Position numbers and translations under genes: made by a program
In this document: positions 1 to 7,166 of the stretch, piece by piece
How positions within the stretch are numbered: the first letter of the stretch is position 1
Layout: each line of letters opens with the position of its first letter
The notes under the pieces: model-generated
What the model was told of the DNA's origin: nothing
The model's input: the letters and a program-made list of their open reading frames with translations, nothing else
The model's database searches: none
Assembly: GCA_023399635.1 (NCBI GenBank)
Contig: JAEWOP010000215.1
Location: 1-9,226 of the forward strand
Reading direction: 5' to 3'
Length of the DNA: 9,226 nt
Origin: Pseudomonadota bacterium
GTDB lineage: Bacteria > Pseudomonadota > Alphaproteobacteria > Rhizobiales > Rhizobiaceae

Positions 1-67
1 GCTCAGTAACGCCATGTCGATCACTCCAGAGCCCCCGCTGAAAACATGCGAGGGACGGTTGAAACAT

Positions 68-135
68 GGGTCAATTCTCAATGGAAATATCAGGCTGAGC
101 CGGGTCAGCTCTCAGTGGAAATCAACACAGGCACC
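68..135. repeat. Two 34-base direct repeat units, possible IS21-type terminal repeats
   Basis: Two adjacent 34-base units begin with GGGTCA at 68 and 102. Over their first 21 bases (68-88 and 102-122) they match at 18 positions, sharing the pattern GGGTCA-n2-TCTCA-n-TGGAAAT; the rest of each unit is diverged. From memory, repeats of the form GGGTCA(G/A)TTCTCAGTGGAAATCA occur in tandem near the ends of IS21-family (istA/istB) insertion sequences in rhizobia and Brucella, where the transposase binds. No istA or istB coding sequence is visible, so this would be a terminal remnant or the edge of an element lying to the left. The repeat is seen directly; the IS21 assignment is recall and inference. 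Confidence 0.45.
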
Positions 136-456
136 TTGAAGCGCACTTTCTACTGCTCTAGCCTACACTCGTCGATCCATGCCCGCGTTTGGCTGCATCG
201 AGATCCTCATCAGATAGAATTCGCCCATCAGGATCGCGCGCCTGCTCGACAGGCATAGGCACGAATCGCAGATTCTCCATGTACGGGGTAGGTTTCTTTC
301 GCCTGTAATTGGCGAATTCCTTAGCGTACTAGCTTCACGCTCATCGACGGTCTTGCTGCCCATCACGATGTCGTTCATCAGGTTGAGCGCGAAGAAGTTC
401 GCTTGTGCTGGAACCTCCGATGCTCCTCCCCGTTCAGTCCTACGAAGGAGGGGGCC
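136..456. other. Leader region without a supported gene, upstream of the dehydrogenase operon
   Basis: No open frame here looks like a complete gene. On the minus strand, about 300-410 reads like a protein fragment (contains NFFALNLMNDIVMGSKTVDE) but turns into low-complexity, Cys/Arg-rich translation afterwards and has no start or stop context that makes sense. It may be debris of an older gene. The promoter of the downstream operon should lie here, since the first gene starts at 457 or 463, but I see no convincing -35/-10 pair. Confidence 0.4.
445..451 (+). promoter_or_regulatory. Ribosome binding site of the GADH small-subunit gene
   Basis: AAGGAGG at 445-451 is a near-perfect Shine-Dalgarno sequence. 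It lies 5 bases before an in-frame GTG (457) and 11 bases before ATG (463). Either could be the start; both give the same Tat signal peptide and differ by two residues. The site argues against the more upstream TTG at 403. Confidence 0.7.
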
Positions 457-462
457 GTGGCG

Positions 463-1191
463 ATGAGACGACCTACCCGCAGACGTTTTCTCTTCGGCAT
501 GATGGCGGCAACGAGCGCCACGACGGTTCCGTCGGTTCTTGCACGGTCAATTTCGGATGAAGTTCCTTGGACGGCCGGTCGAGCGGCGTTGCCACCCGCC
601 TATCCCGACCAACGGTTCTTCACTCAGGCAGAGCGGCGTTGTGTCGATGCAATCACGGCTCGTTTGATTCCGTCAGACGAGAGTGGTCCCGGGGCTCGCG
701 AAGCGGGTGTTGTGGACTTCATCGACAGCCAGATGGCAGGCTTTTATGGCCGCGGCGAACGCTGGTACATGCAAGGACCTTTCCAAGACGGCTTCGACGG
801 TCAAGGCTATCAGTCCGAGCATCCTCCGGCGGCACTCTACCGGAAAGCGATCGAATCGCTCGACGCACATTGTCGTGACGCGTATGGCAACCGGCCATTC
901 GCCGATCTGTCGGAGAGCGAGCAGGACGACATTCTCAAGCGAATGGAAGATGGCGAGCTTGAACTGGACGGTGTCTCCGCCGAGACCTTCTTCGATCTCG
1001 TTCTGGACAATGCGATCGAGGGCTTCTTTTGTGACCCTATCTACGGCGGCAACCGCAACATGGTCGGGTGGAAGCTCGTCGGCTTTCCCGGTGCGCGCTA
1101 CGACTACCGGGATTTTCTCAACCACAACGGAGCACGTATCGAGCTTGAGCCGGTCAGCCTGAAGGGCCGGCCGGGCTGGAACCCCGCCTGA
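463..1191 (+). CDS. Gluconate 2-dehydrogenase subunit 3 family protein (Tat-exported small subunit)
   Basis: This is the small (gamma) subunit of a membrane-associated, periplasmic FAD dehydrogenase complex of the gluconate/fructose/sorbitol dehydrogenase type. The 242-residue product begins with a twin-arginine signal (TRRRFLFG, residues 5-12), a short hydrophobic stretch and a likely cleavage site after VLA (residue 27). The mature part carries the conserved blocks of the family: an FFTQAERR...ARLIPSDESGPGA segment in the first third and a C-terminal GFFCDPIYGGNRNMVGWK segment. Members of this family bind the GMC subunit and are thought to carry it across the membrane, which fits the lack of a signal on the next gene. 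The next gene begins 34 bases downstream with its own ribosome site, so the two are cotranscribed. The start is ATG 463, with GTG 457 equally allowed by the Shine-Dalgarno spacing. The family call is firm; the substrate is unknown. Confidence 0.9.
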   Translation: MRRPTRRRFLFGMMAATSATTVPSVLARSISDEVPWTAGRAALPPAYPDQRFFTQAERRCVDAITARLIPSDESGPGAREAGVVDFIDSQMAGFYGRGERWYMQGPFQDGFDGQGYQSEHPPAALYRKAIESLDAHCRDAYGNRPFADLSESEQDDILKRMEDGELELDGVSAETFFDLVLDNAIEGFFCDPIYGGNRNMVGWKLVGFPGARYDYRDFLNHNGARIELEPVSLKGRPGWNPA

Positions 1192-1225
1192 CCCGACCCG
1201 TGCGACAGGCTAGACGGAGGATAAA

Positions 1226-2986
1226 ATGGCGCGGAAGCTGCCCCCGGTTGATGTTGTACTCGTCGGTTTCGGCTGGACGGCCGCCATTCTGGCGCAAGAA
1301 CTGACGGATGAGGGGCTTGAGGTCCTGGCGCTCGAACGGGGAGCGTGGCGGGACACGCCCACGGACTTTCCTCCCACCCTCGCTCCTGACGAACTGCGCT
1401 GGTACTGGCGCAAGGAGATGTTTGCCAACAACTCCCGCAGTACCCTCACATTCCGCAATAACCGCGGTCAGGTGGCACTGCCGATGCGCCGCTGGGGCTC
1501 CTTCCTGCCTGGCGAGGGCGTGGGTGGAGCAGGCGTTCACTGGAACGGCCAGACATGGCGTTTCCTGCCAAGCGATTTTGTCACCGCCAGCCATAATACG
1601 GAGCGATATGGTCCTCTGCCAGACGGCATGACGGTGCAAGACTATGGCGTGACGTATGACGAACTGGAGCCGCATTTCGACAGGTTCGAGAAGCTCTGCG
1701 GCATCGGTGGCCGGGCGGGCAATATCCAAGGTCAGATTCATGAGGGAGGCAACCCGTTTGAAGGTCCGCGCGGCTCGGAATATCCCAATCCACCGATGCA
1801 TATGACCTTCTCGCAGCATCAGTTCGAACGCGCTACGCGCGAACTCGGTCTTAATCCCTTCCCCGGCCCTTCCGCCAACATGACCCGACCTTACACGAAC
1901 CCGCTGGGTTGTCAGCTCGGCCCCTGCTCCTATTGCGGGTTTTGCGAGAAATACGGCTGCGGCAACTATTCCAAAGCCTCACCGCAAACCACGATACTGC
2001 CCGTGTTGATGACGAAGCCGAACTTCAAGCTGAAAACACACAATGAGGTTCTGCGGGTGGAGCTCGACAAGTCGGGCCGCCGCGCGACAGGCGTCATTCA
2101 TGTCGATACGCAAGGCAACGAATACGAGCAGCCTGCTGATCTTGTTATCCTGTGCGCATACCAACTGTGGAACACGCATCTGATGATGCTGTCCGGCATT
2201 GGCGAGATCTATGACCCTGCCACGGGAGAGGGTCTCGTCGGCAAGAACTATTGCTACCAGGTGATGTCGTCGGCGGACGTGTTCTACGAAGACAAATACA
2301 CCAACGAATTCGCCGGAGCGGGCGCGCTCGGCATGTGCGTCGATGACTTCAATGGCGACAACTTCGATCACGCAGGGCTGGGCTTCATCGGCGGCGGCTA
2401 TATTGCCAACTGGACCACAAATGCGCGTCCGATTGAAACGCACCCTACACCGGAGGGGACGCCCAATTGGGGATCGGCCTGGAAGAAGGCGGTCAAGGAG
2501 AACTTCCTCAAGTCCACCAGCGTCGGAGCGCATGGGGCTTCCATGGCCTATGCCACCAACTACCTTGATCTCGATCCGACATACACGGACGCCTATGGCC
2601 GTCCGCTGATGCGGATGACCTATGACTTCACTCCAAATGACCTGAAGATGAGCACATTCCTGACGGAGCGCGTGAAGCAGATCGCGGAGCGCATGGGCGG
2701 GCGGGAGATCAAGCTCAATACCCGCGACGGCCCCTATGATTCCATGCCCTACCAGACGACCCATAATACGGGCGGCACGATCATGGGCAGCAACCCCTCG
2801 AACAGCGTCGTCAACCGCTACCTACAAAGCTGGGACGTGCCGAACCTGTTCGTCATGGGGGCCGGGGTCTTCCCTCAAAATGCAGGTTACAATCCGACAG
2901 GCACGGTAGCTGCCCTCACCTATTGGGCAGCCGATGCGATCCGCAACCAGTACCTTCGCAGTCCCGGCCCTTTGGTGCAGGCATGA
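1226..2986 (+). CDS. GMC-family FAD oxidoreductase, catalytic subunit of a gluconate 2-dehydrogenase-like complex
   Basis: This 586-residue flavoprotein should oxidise a sugar, sugar acid or polyol in the periplasm and pass electrons to the cytochrome encoded next. The N-terminal FAD fold shows GFGWTA (residues 14-19; the third Gly of GxGxxG is Ala) and an acidic residue, E37, at the end of the second strand. The GMC block GEGVGGAGVHWNG follows near residue 100. A Cys-rich stretch with C229, C234, C237, C240 and C245 matches the region that holds an Fe-S cluster in related FAD glucose and fructose dehydrogenases. The C-terminal GMC domain has the catalytic pair H513 (HNTGG) and N556 (GYNPTGT). 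There is no signal peptide, so export is probably by hitchhiking on the Tat-targeted small subunit. The start is fixed by ACGGAGG at 1214-1220, 5 bases before ATG. The last four bases overlap the next start (ATGA). Gluconate is one candidate substrate; a related polyol or aldose is equally possible. Confidence 0.93.
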   Translation: MARKLPPVDVVLVGFGWTAAILAQELTDEGLEVLALERGAWRDTPTDFPPTLAPDELRWYWRKEMFANNSRSTLTFRNNRGQVALPMRRWGSFLPGEGVGGAGVHWNGQTWRFLPSDFVTASHNTERYGPLPDGMTVQDYGVTYDELEPHFDRFEKLCGIGGRAGNIQGQIHEGGNPFEGPRGSEYPNPPMHMTFSQHQFERATRELGLNPFPGPSANMTRPYTNPLGCQLGPCSYCGFCEKYGCGNYSKASPQTTILPVLMTKPNFKLKTHNEVLRVELDKSGRRATGVIHVDTQGNEYEQPADLVILCAYQLWNTHLMMLSGIGEIYDPATGEGLVGKNYCYQVMSSADVFYEDKYTNEFAGAGALGMCVDDFNGDNFDHAGLGFIGGGYIANWTTNARPIETHPTPEGTPNWGSAWKKAVKENFLKSTSVGAHGASMAYATNYLDLDPTYTDAYGRPLMRMTYDFTPNDLKMSTFLTERVKQIAERMGGREIKLNTRDGPYDSMPYQTTHNTGGTIMGSNPSNSVVNRYLQSWDVPNLFVMGAGVFPQNAGYNPTGTVAALTYWAADAIRNQYLRSPGPLVQA

Positions 2987-4212
2987 ACCAAGCGCCGCTT
3001 CTCACTGCTGCAACGGTCGCGCTGCTCATGAGCTTGATGTCCTCGACCGCCCATGCGCAGGAGAATTCTTTCGCTCAGGTCGAACGAGGACGTTACGCGG
3101 TGGCTACCGGTAATTGTCAGGGCTGTCATACCATTCCCGGTGAAGCTCCCTTTTCCGGAGGACGTGGGCTGGAGACGCCATTCGGCATCATCTACACCCC
3201 GAACATTACCTTTGACGTCGAGACCGGTCTGGGGGAGTGGTCCAAGGATGAATTCTGGGACGCCATGCATAATGGCGTTCGCCGCGACGGCTCTCACCTC
3301 TACCCCGCATTCCCCTATCCGCACTTCACGAAGATGGCTCGAGAAGAAGTCGATGCCATCTATGACTATCTCGCCACTATTCCCCACGCCAGACGCGAGA
3401 AGCCGGAAAACGAGCTGCCGTTCCCGTTCAACCAGCGACTTGCGCTTCTGGGCTGGAAGTGGATGTTTTTCGAGCCCGGCGAGTTTGAGGAAAATCCTGA
3501 CAAGAGTCCGCAATGGAATCGTGGAGCCTACCTTGTGGAGGGCCCAGGCCACTGCGCCGGCTGCCACACACCGAAGAACTTCGCCGGAGCGGACAAGAAA
3601 GATCAGGACCTGCAAGGCGGCCAGTTGGAGAACTGGGCGGCACCGAGCATCCGCGGCGGCAGCAATGGCGGGCTGGAGGATTGGTCGGAGGACGACATCG
3701 TCGAGTTTCTTCGGGCCGGAAGGAACCGACATACGGCAGCCTTCTCTACGATGGCAGAGGTCATCGAACTTTCCACGCAACACATGACCGAGGCAGATCT
3801 GCGCGCCATCGCCACCTACCTGAAAGACCGGAAGGGTAACATTGAAGGCGAAGAGGTGGATGTCCCGAATGCCGCCGTTGTGCAGGCAGGTGAAGCCATC
3901 TACCTCGACAACTGTAGTGCCTGCCACACCTCTGATGGGTCAGGTGTACCACGTTTCTTCGCCCCTTTGGCCGGCTCGGGCAAGGTCAACGATGACGATG
4001 CGACCACGGTGATCCGCGTCATCCTTAAGGGCGCCCGTGCCGTTCCAACGAAGACGTACCCTTCGCCACTCTCCATGCCAGCCTTCGATTGGAAACTCAC
4101 GGACGAACAAATCGCTGCTGTCACTAGTTACATACGTTCAAGCTGGGGGAACAAGGCAGATGCCGTGACCGCAGAACAAGTGGCGGAACTACGTGAAGCG
4201 CTCAAGGATTGA
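2983..4212 (+). CDS. Triheme cytochrome c, electron-transfer subunit of the GMC dehydrogenase complex
   Basis: This is the periplasmic electron acceptor that passes electrons from the flavoprotein toward the quinone pool or terminal oxidase. The 409-residue product has a Sec signal peptide with likely cleavage after AHA (residue 25). Three CxxCH heme sites follow: C45-C48-H49 (CQGCH), C191-C194-H195 (CAGCH) and C311-C314-H315 (CSACH). That gives the three-domain layout of the alcohol/gluconate dehydrogenase cytochrome subunits. Methionines downstream of each site (FTKMARE, FSTMAEV, LSMPAF) are plausible sixth ligands. There is no obvious C-terminal membrane helix. The start is taken as ATG 2983, which sits in the ATGA overlap with the flavoprotein stop and directly precedes the signal peptide; an in-frame upstream extension to 2923 lies wholly inside the previous gene. 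The overlap implies translational coupling. Confidence 0.93.
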   Translation: MNQAPLLTAATVALLMSLMSSTAHAQENSFAQVERGRYAVATGNCQGCHTIPGEAPFSGGRGLETPFGIIYTPNITFDVETGLGEWSKDEFWDAMHNGVRRDGSHLYPAFPYPHFTKMAREEVDAIYDYLATIPHARREKPENELPFPFNQRLALLGWKWMFFEPGEFEENPDKSPQWNRGAYLVEGPGHCAGCHTPKNFAGADKKDQDLQGGQLENWAAPSIRGGSNGGLEDWSEDDIVEFLRAGRNRHTAAFSTMAEVIELSTQHMTEADLRAIATYLKDRKGNIEGEEVDVPNAAVVQAGEAIYLDNCSACHTSDGSGVPRFFAPLAGSGKVNDDDATTVIRVILKGARAVPTKTYPSPLSMPAFDWKLTDEQIAAVTSYIRSSWGNKADAVTAEQVAELREALKD

Positions 4213-4222
4213 ACCAACCAAT

Positions 4223-4229
4223 GGAGGAG
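4223..4229 (+). promoter_or_regulatory. Ribosome binding site of the superoxide dismutase gene
   Basis: GGAGGAG at 4223-4229 lies 4 bases before ATG 4234, in the 21-base gap after the cytochrome gene. It supports ATG 4234 over the in-frame ATG at 4249. Confidence 0.6.
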
Positions 4230-4233
4230 TTCG

Positions 4234-4749
4234 ATGATACGCCAGATAATGAGCACGACCGTAATGATCCTTGCACTTAACGGAGCCGCCAATGCGCAGG
4301 ACGCCGCAACTGCCTCTGCGAGTTTCTTGAATGCGGACGGGCAGGCAAACGGCAGCGCAGAGCTGACCAGCATGGCTGCCGGCGGTGTTCTGATCAAGTT
4401 GGAGGTTACCGGGCTTCCCGCTAACCAATGGGTTGCTTTCCATGTCCATGAGACAGGAAGTTGCGACCATGAAACCAATCATGAATCTGCGGGCGGTCAC
4501 TTCAATCCTGGCTCCAAAGAGCACGGCTACAGGTCTGGCAATGGACCTCATGCTGGCGACATGCCCAACCAGTATGTCGGCTCGGACGGTGCATTGCGCG
4601 CTGAGATCTTCAACCAGATGGTCTCGCTCGACGACGGTGAGACCGGCATCAAGGGCCGCGCCCTAATGGTGCACGCGAAGGCAGACGACTACGAGAGCCA
4701 GCCGTCAGGCGATGCCGGTGATCGACTGGCCTGCGCAGTCATTGAATAG
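4234..4749 (+). CDS. sodC: Periplasmic Cu/Zn superoxide dismutase
   Basis: The enzyme converts superoxide to hydrogen peroxide and oxygen in the periplasm. The 171-residue product has a Sec signal peptide with likely cleavage after ANA (residue 21). All the metal and active-site residues appear intact: copper ligands H70 and H72 (FHVHE) and H147 (MVHAKADDY), bridging H89 (GGHFNP), zinc ligands H97, H106 and D109 (GPHAGDM), the disulfide pair C77 and C167, and the guiding arginine R164 (GDAGDRLAC). Size and motif order match bacterial SodC. It follows the triheme cytochrome by 21 bases on the same strand, so it is very likely the last gene of the dehydrogenase operon. That suggests a role in removing superoxide generated by, or close to, that flavoprotein complex; the link is inference from gene order. 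Confidence 0.95.
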   Translation: MIRQIMSTTVMILALNGAANAQDAATASASFLNADGQANGSAELTSMAAGGVLIKLEVTGLPANQWVAFHVHETGSCDHETNHESAGGHFNPGSKEHGYRSGNGPHAGDMPNQYVGSDGALRAEIFNQMVSLDDGETGIKGRALMVHAKADDYESQPSGDAGDRLACAVIE

Positions 4750-4936
4750 GCCGCAATATAGCACTTATTCGACCTTGGGTGCTGCTGAGACTGCCTTAGC
4801 CTAGGTCTTCAAGGACGCGGCCACAAAGGATCAGGTTTGAAACTGACAGGCAGATCAGATCAAAGAGCCCCTGAGGTCGATCACTGGCTGATGCCTCTCC
4901 GAAAGAAGGTCTGGCGATTCTCAGAAGCGAGGTTCC

Positions 4937-5389
4937 ATGCCAATCGAGGATATGATCTTCCGACTGGGTCTGGCCAGTTTGGCGGGGCTTCTGCTTGGAC
5001 TCGACCGCGAGATCAGAGGAATTGCCGCAGGCATTCGCACCCATGCGCTTGTAGCACTGAGCTCTGCACTGATCACAATCTCCGCCTTGCTGCTGTACGA
5101 TGAGCTATCATTGAACGGCGGCTCCAACATCGATCCGCTTAGAGTGGTCCAAGGGCTCGCACAGGCGGTTGGTTTCATTGCCGCTGGCGCCATTTTCTTC
5201 TCAAAAGGTAACGTTCATAATCTAACGTCTGCCGCGAACATCTGGCTTGCCGCTGCCGCGGGCATTGCAGCCGGCGCAGGTCAGACAACGCTGTTGATCA
5301 TCGGCGTCATCTTTGGAGCAGTTATCGTCACAGTCGTTCGACTGGTGGAGCGCCTGATCCCTGGAAGCGTCAAGGCGGGGGACGAATAG
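4937..5389 (+). CDS. Short MgtC/SapB family membrane protein
   Basis: This is a 150-residue inner-membrane protein of the MgtC/SapB family. It shows the family's first block, GLLLGLDREIRG (residues 17-28) followed by GIRTHALVAL (32-41), and a second block around GFIAAGAIFFSKG with LTSAANIWLAAAAGIAAGAG. About five hydrophobic segments can be drawn (roughly residues 7-22, 36-53, 70-88, 98-112 and 115-136), and the protein ends soon after them. It therefore lacks the long C-terminal soluble domain of Salmonella MgtC. Family members are linked to low-magnesium growth, acid tolerance or modulation of ATP synthase, but most short forms have no known role. The 187-base gap after sodC and the weak ribosome site (GCGAGG, about 4 bases before ATG) leave open whether it belongs to the operon. 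Confidence 0.88.
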   Translation: MPIEDMIFRLGLASLAGLLLGLDREIRGIAAGIRTHALVALSSALITISALLLYDELSLNGGSNIDPLRVVQGLAQAVGFIAAGAIFFSKGNVHNLTSAANIWLAAAAGIAAGAGQTTLLIIGVIFGAVIVTVVRLVERLIPGSVKAGDE

Positions 5390-5900
5390 ATCTTGTCACC
5401 AGACTTGCTGCACATTCGACAATTGACGATCTGCGGCTGGTCCAAGTTTCTAGTTGCCGTCGGAACTGCGCTATTGCCACACAAGAGAAATCACCATCCT
5501 CCCGGAGCAAGGTCTGCTATAAGGCAGGCACGATGACTGTCTATTTGACAGACATCGAGGCGCGAAGCGGTCGCCGGCGTTCCTTGGCAGGATGGAAAGG
5601 AGTGAGGCTCTCGCGGAAATTATTGCCGCCTCTCCCGTCATTTTGACCGATGTCAAATGCCGAGCCAGCCGCATGTCTTAGAGAGCATGAAGGAGGTCGC
5701 GGATCGTGGCGAGTGCCGATGGCACCTGGTTTTGACGATTAGTCTTACCTTTGCCCATCAAACCCGCCACTGGTCAGGCATGATAGGCGAAAGATTAGCT
5801 GCAGTCGCTCCCACCTTCAACTTACATGGCATGAGAGCGCTCTTTAGGTCGGAGTAGGTTCGCTCGCTTGTGGAAGCGACGTCAACTCGCCTGATATGCG
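5390..5900. other. About 510 bases without a supported gene
   Basis: Open frames here are short (up to about 67 codons), lack good ribosome sites and show no recognisable domain. A frame from 5592 (+) encodes a 29-residue peptide with a natural-looking helix-strand start (MERSEALAEIIAASPVILTD) and then stops. It could be the beginning of a decayed gene, but I cannot name it. A small inverted repeat, CTGTC-n5-GACAG, lies at 5537-5551. No tRNA, CRISPR or IS end was seen. The region probably contains transcription ends for the flanking convergent genes plus gene debris. Confidence 0.4.
5864..5879 (-). terminator. Small hairpin downstream of the saccharopine/lysine dehydrogenase-like gene
   Basis: TCGCTT (5864-5869) and AAGCGA (5874-5879) form a perfect 6-base stem with a 4-base loop, starting 21 bases past the stop codon of the minus-strand gene. 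There is no T-tract after it, so it is a weak candidate for an intrinsic terminator or an RNA 3'-end stabiliser. Confidence 0.2.
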
Positions 5901-7040
5901 TCAGACTCGCGTGCCAAGCACAACTCCTGGAACGGCAGCGTCTTTCCCTCGCGTTTCCGAGGGCCTGTGCGCATACACTCGCCCGAAACGATTTGACAAG
6001 AAGGCTTCAAGCGCAATCTCCTCCTGCCGGACAAAGCCCGTGGCCGGCAATTGGCCTTCAGCCAGCAGATCGAGCACGGCGGAGATACCGGCAGCGGTGG
6101 TGATTTGGATCGCGCTCATCCTGTTGCCTGCAACCATTCCTGCATAGATTTTGTTGGCGTAGGTCTCCTGAAGATACCGCCCGTCCTTCCAGCCGCAAAC
6201 GGTAACGAAGATCACGACGACATCCTGGTTCGTCGCCGGAAGGGCGTTCTCGAAGAGGTCCTTCAGCACGTTACGGCGGTTGCGCAGGTTGAGATCGTTG
6301 AGAAGAGCCTTTACGATCGCCTGATGACCCGGATAGCGAATGGTGCGGTAGTTCATCGTACGCACCTTGCCCGACAGGGTCTTTGCCAGGGTCCCAAGCC
6401 CACCGGAGGTATTGAACGCTTCGTAGGTCACTCCATCGAGCGAAAACTCCTCCCGTTCCTCCATTGCAGGAACCGAGATCAATTGCCCTTCGACGATAGC
6501 CTCGCAGGGCTCGATGTACTCGTTGATCAGCCCGTCCGTGCTCCAGGTAAGATTGTAGTTGAGAGCGTTTGACGGATACTGCGGCAAGGCACCTACACGC
6601 ATGCGAACGGTGTCGAGCGTATCAAACCGACCTGCAAGATCGGCCGCGACGATGGAGATAAAGCCGGGTGCAAGACCACATTGGGGAATCAGTGCAGACT
6701 TCGCCTGTGCTGCAAGGCTTTCCACCCTCCGAGTGGTTGCCACGTCTTCCGTCAGATCGAGATAATGGATTCCCGCCTCAACCGCAGCTTCCGCGACGAA
6801 GCCGGTCAGATGGAAAGGAGCGGCCGACAAGACCGCAAATGCTCCCTCGAGAAGGGAGACGAGACTGGCGTGATCTTTGATATCGACGAGAGATGTTTTG
6901 ATCCCGGCGAGCGGACTGAACGCTGCAAGTTGGGCCTCACTCGCATCGGTCAACGTAACCTCGTAATCCTTTGTGGCTGCCAACATGCGAGCCACTGCAC
7001 CACCAATCTTTCCCGCTCCGACGATAACGATCTGCTTCAT
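5901..7040 (-). CDS. Saccharopine dehydrogenase-family NAD(P) oxidoreductase, likely lysine 6-dehydrogenase-like
   Basis: This is a 379-residue soluble cytoplasmic enzyme. The N-terminal Rossmann fold starts at once (IVIVGAGKIGG, GxGxxG at residues 8-13). An aspartate ends the second strand (D32 in VTLTDASE), which favours NAD over NADP. The block SAAPFHLTGFVAEAAVEAG followed by HYLDLTED, and CGLAPGFISI further on, are typical of the saccharopine dehydrogenase/lysine dehydrogenase family. The length matches bacterial lysine 6-dehydrogenases (about 370-385 residues), which deaminate L-lysine at the epsilon position and are reported from Agrobacterium; a stand-alone saccharopine dehydrogenase is the main alternative. 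ATG 7040 is preceded by AAAGGA (7047-7052 on the minus strand). The gene diverges from a Lrp/AsnC regulator, which suggests amino-acid-controlled expression. The family is firm, the exact reaction is not. Confidence 0.85.
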   Translation of the reverse strand: MKQIVIVGAGKIGGAVARMLAATKDYEVTLTDASEAQLAAFSPLAGIKTSLVDIKDHASLVSLLEGAFAVLSAAPFHLTGFVAEAAVEAGIHYLDLTEDVATTRRVESLAAQAKSALIPQCGLAPGFISIVAADLAGRFDTLDTVRMRVGALPQYPSNALNYNLTWSTDGLINEYIEPCEAIVEGQLISVPAMEEREEFSLDGVTYEAFNTSGGLGTLAKTLSGKVRTMNYRTIRYPGHQAIVKALLNDLNLRNRRNVLKDLFENALPATNQDVVVIFVTVCGWKDGRYLQETYANKIYAGMVAGNRMSAIQITTAAGISAVLDLLAEGQLPATGFVRQEEIALEAFLSNRFGRVYAHRPSETRGKDAAVPGVVLGTRV

Positions 7041-7166
7041 CTGAATTCCTTTGCCCCTGTCTTCGTTTTCAGTCGAAGACTCTTACGAGGCACCTCCGAT
7101 TCATAGCGACGAAATAGACGATTTACGGTATTAAGATGGACAAATCGATGGAAAGAACTGTGCGAA
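7041..7166. promoter_or_regulatory. Divergent promoter region with a perfect inverted repeat
   Basis: These 126 bases separate the minus-strand dehydrogenase from the plus-strand Lrp-type gene and must hold both promoters. GTCTTCG (7059-7065) and CGAAGAC (7074-7080) form a perfect 7-base inverted repeat with an 8-base spacer, just upstream of the dehydrogenase ribosome site. It may be an operator for the Lrp-type protein or a leader hairpin. An AT-richer stretch at about 7106-7136 is the likely core promoter area, but no clean -35/-10 pair stands out. Confidence 0.5.

Noticed and set aside
46..258. 70-codon plus-strand open frame
   Set aside because: It runs through the two direct repeats, has no ribosome site and shows no recognisable domain.
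403..462. Upstream extension of the GADH small-subunit gene from a TTG at 403
   Set aside because: The strong Shine-Dalgarno at 445-451 would lie inside the coding region, and the extension would put about 20 unrelated residues before the twin-arginine signal.
1160..1180. GC-rich palindrome near the end of the GADH small-subunit gene
   Set aside because: It is inside the coding sequence, has no T-tract, and the next gene follows in the same operon, so a terminator is unlikely.
1979..2764. 261-codon minus-strand open frame opposite the flavoprotein gene
   Set aside because: Antisense shadow of a clear GMC oxidoreductase; no independent protein features.
2923..2982. Upstream extension of the cytochrome gene
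   Set aside because: It lies inside the flavoprotein gene and would bury the signal peptide; ATG 2983 in the ATGA overlap is the better start.
2920..3927. 335-codon minus-strand open frame opposite the cytochrome gene
   Set aside because: It is antisense to a gene with three intact heme motifs and has no domain of its own; long shadow frames are common in GC-rich DNA.
5545..5550. TTGACA resembling a -35 promoter element
   Set aside because: No acceptable -10 element about 17 bases downstream and no gene following it.
6051..6572. 173-codon plus-strand open frame opposite the dehydrogenase-like gene
   Set aside because: Antisense shadow of a gene with a clear Rossmann motif and ribosome site.
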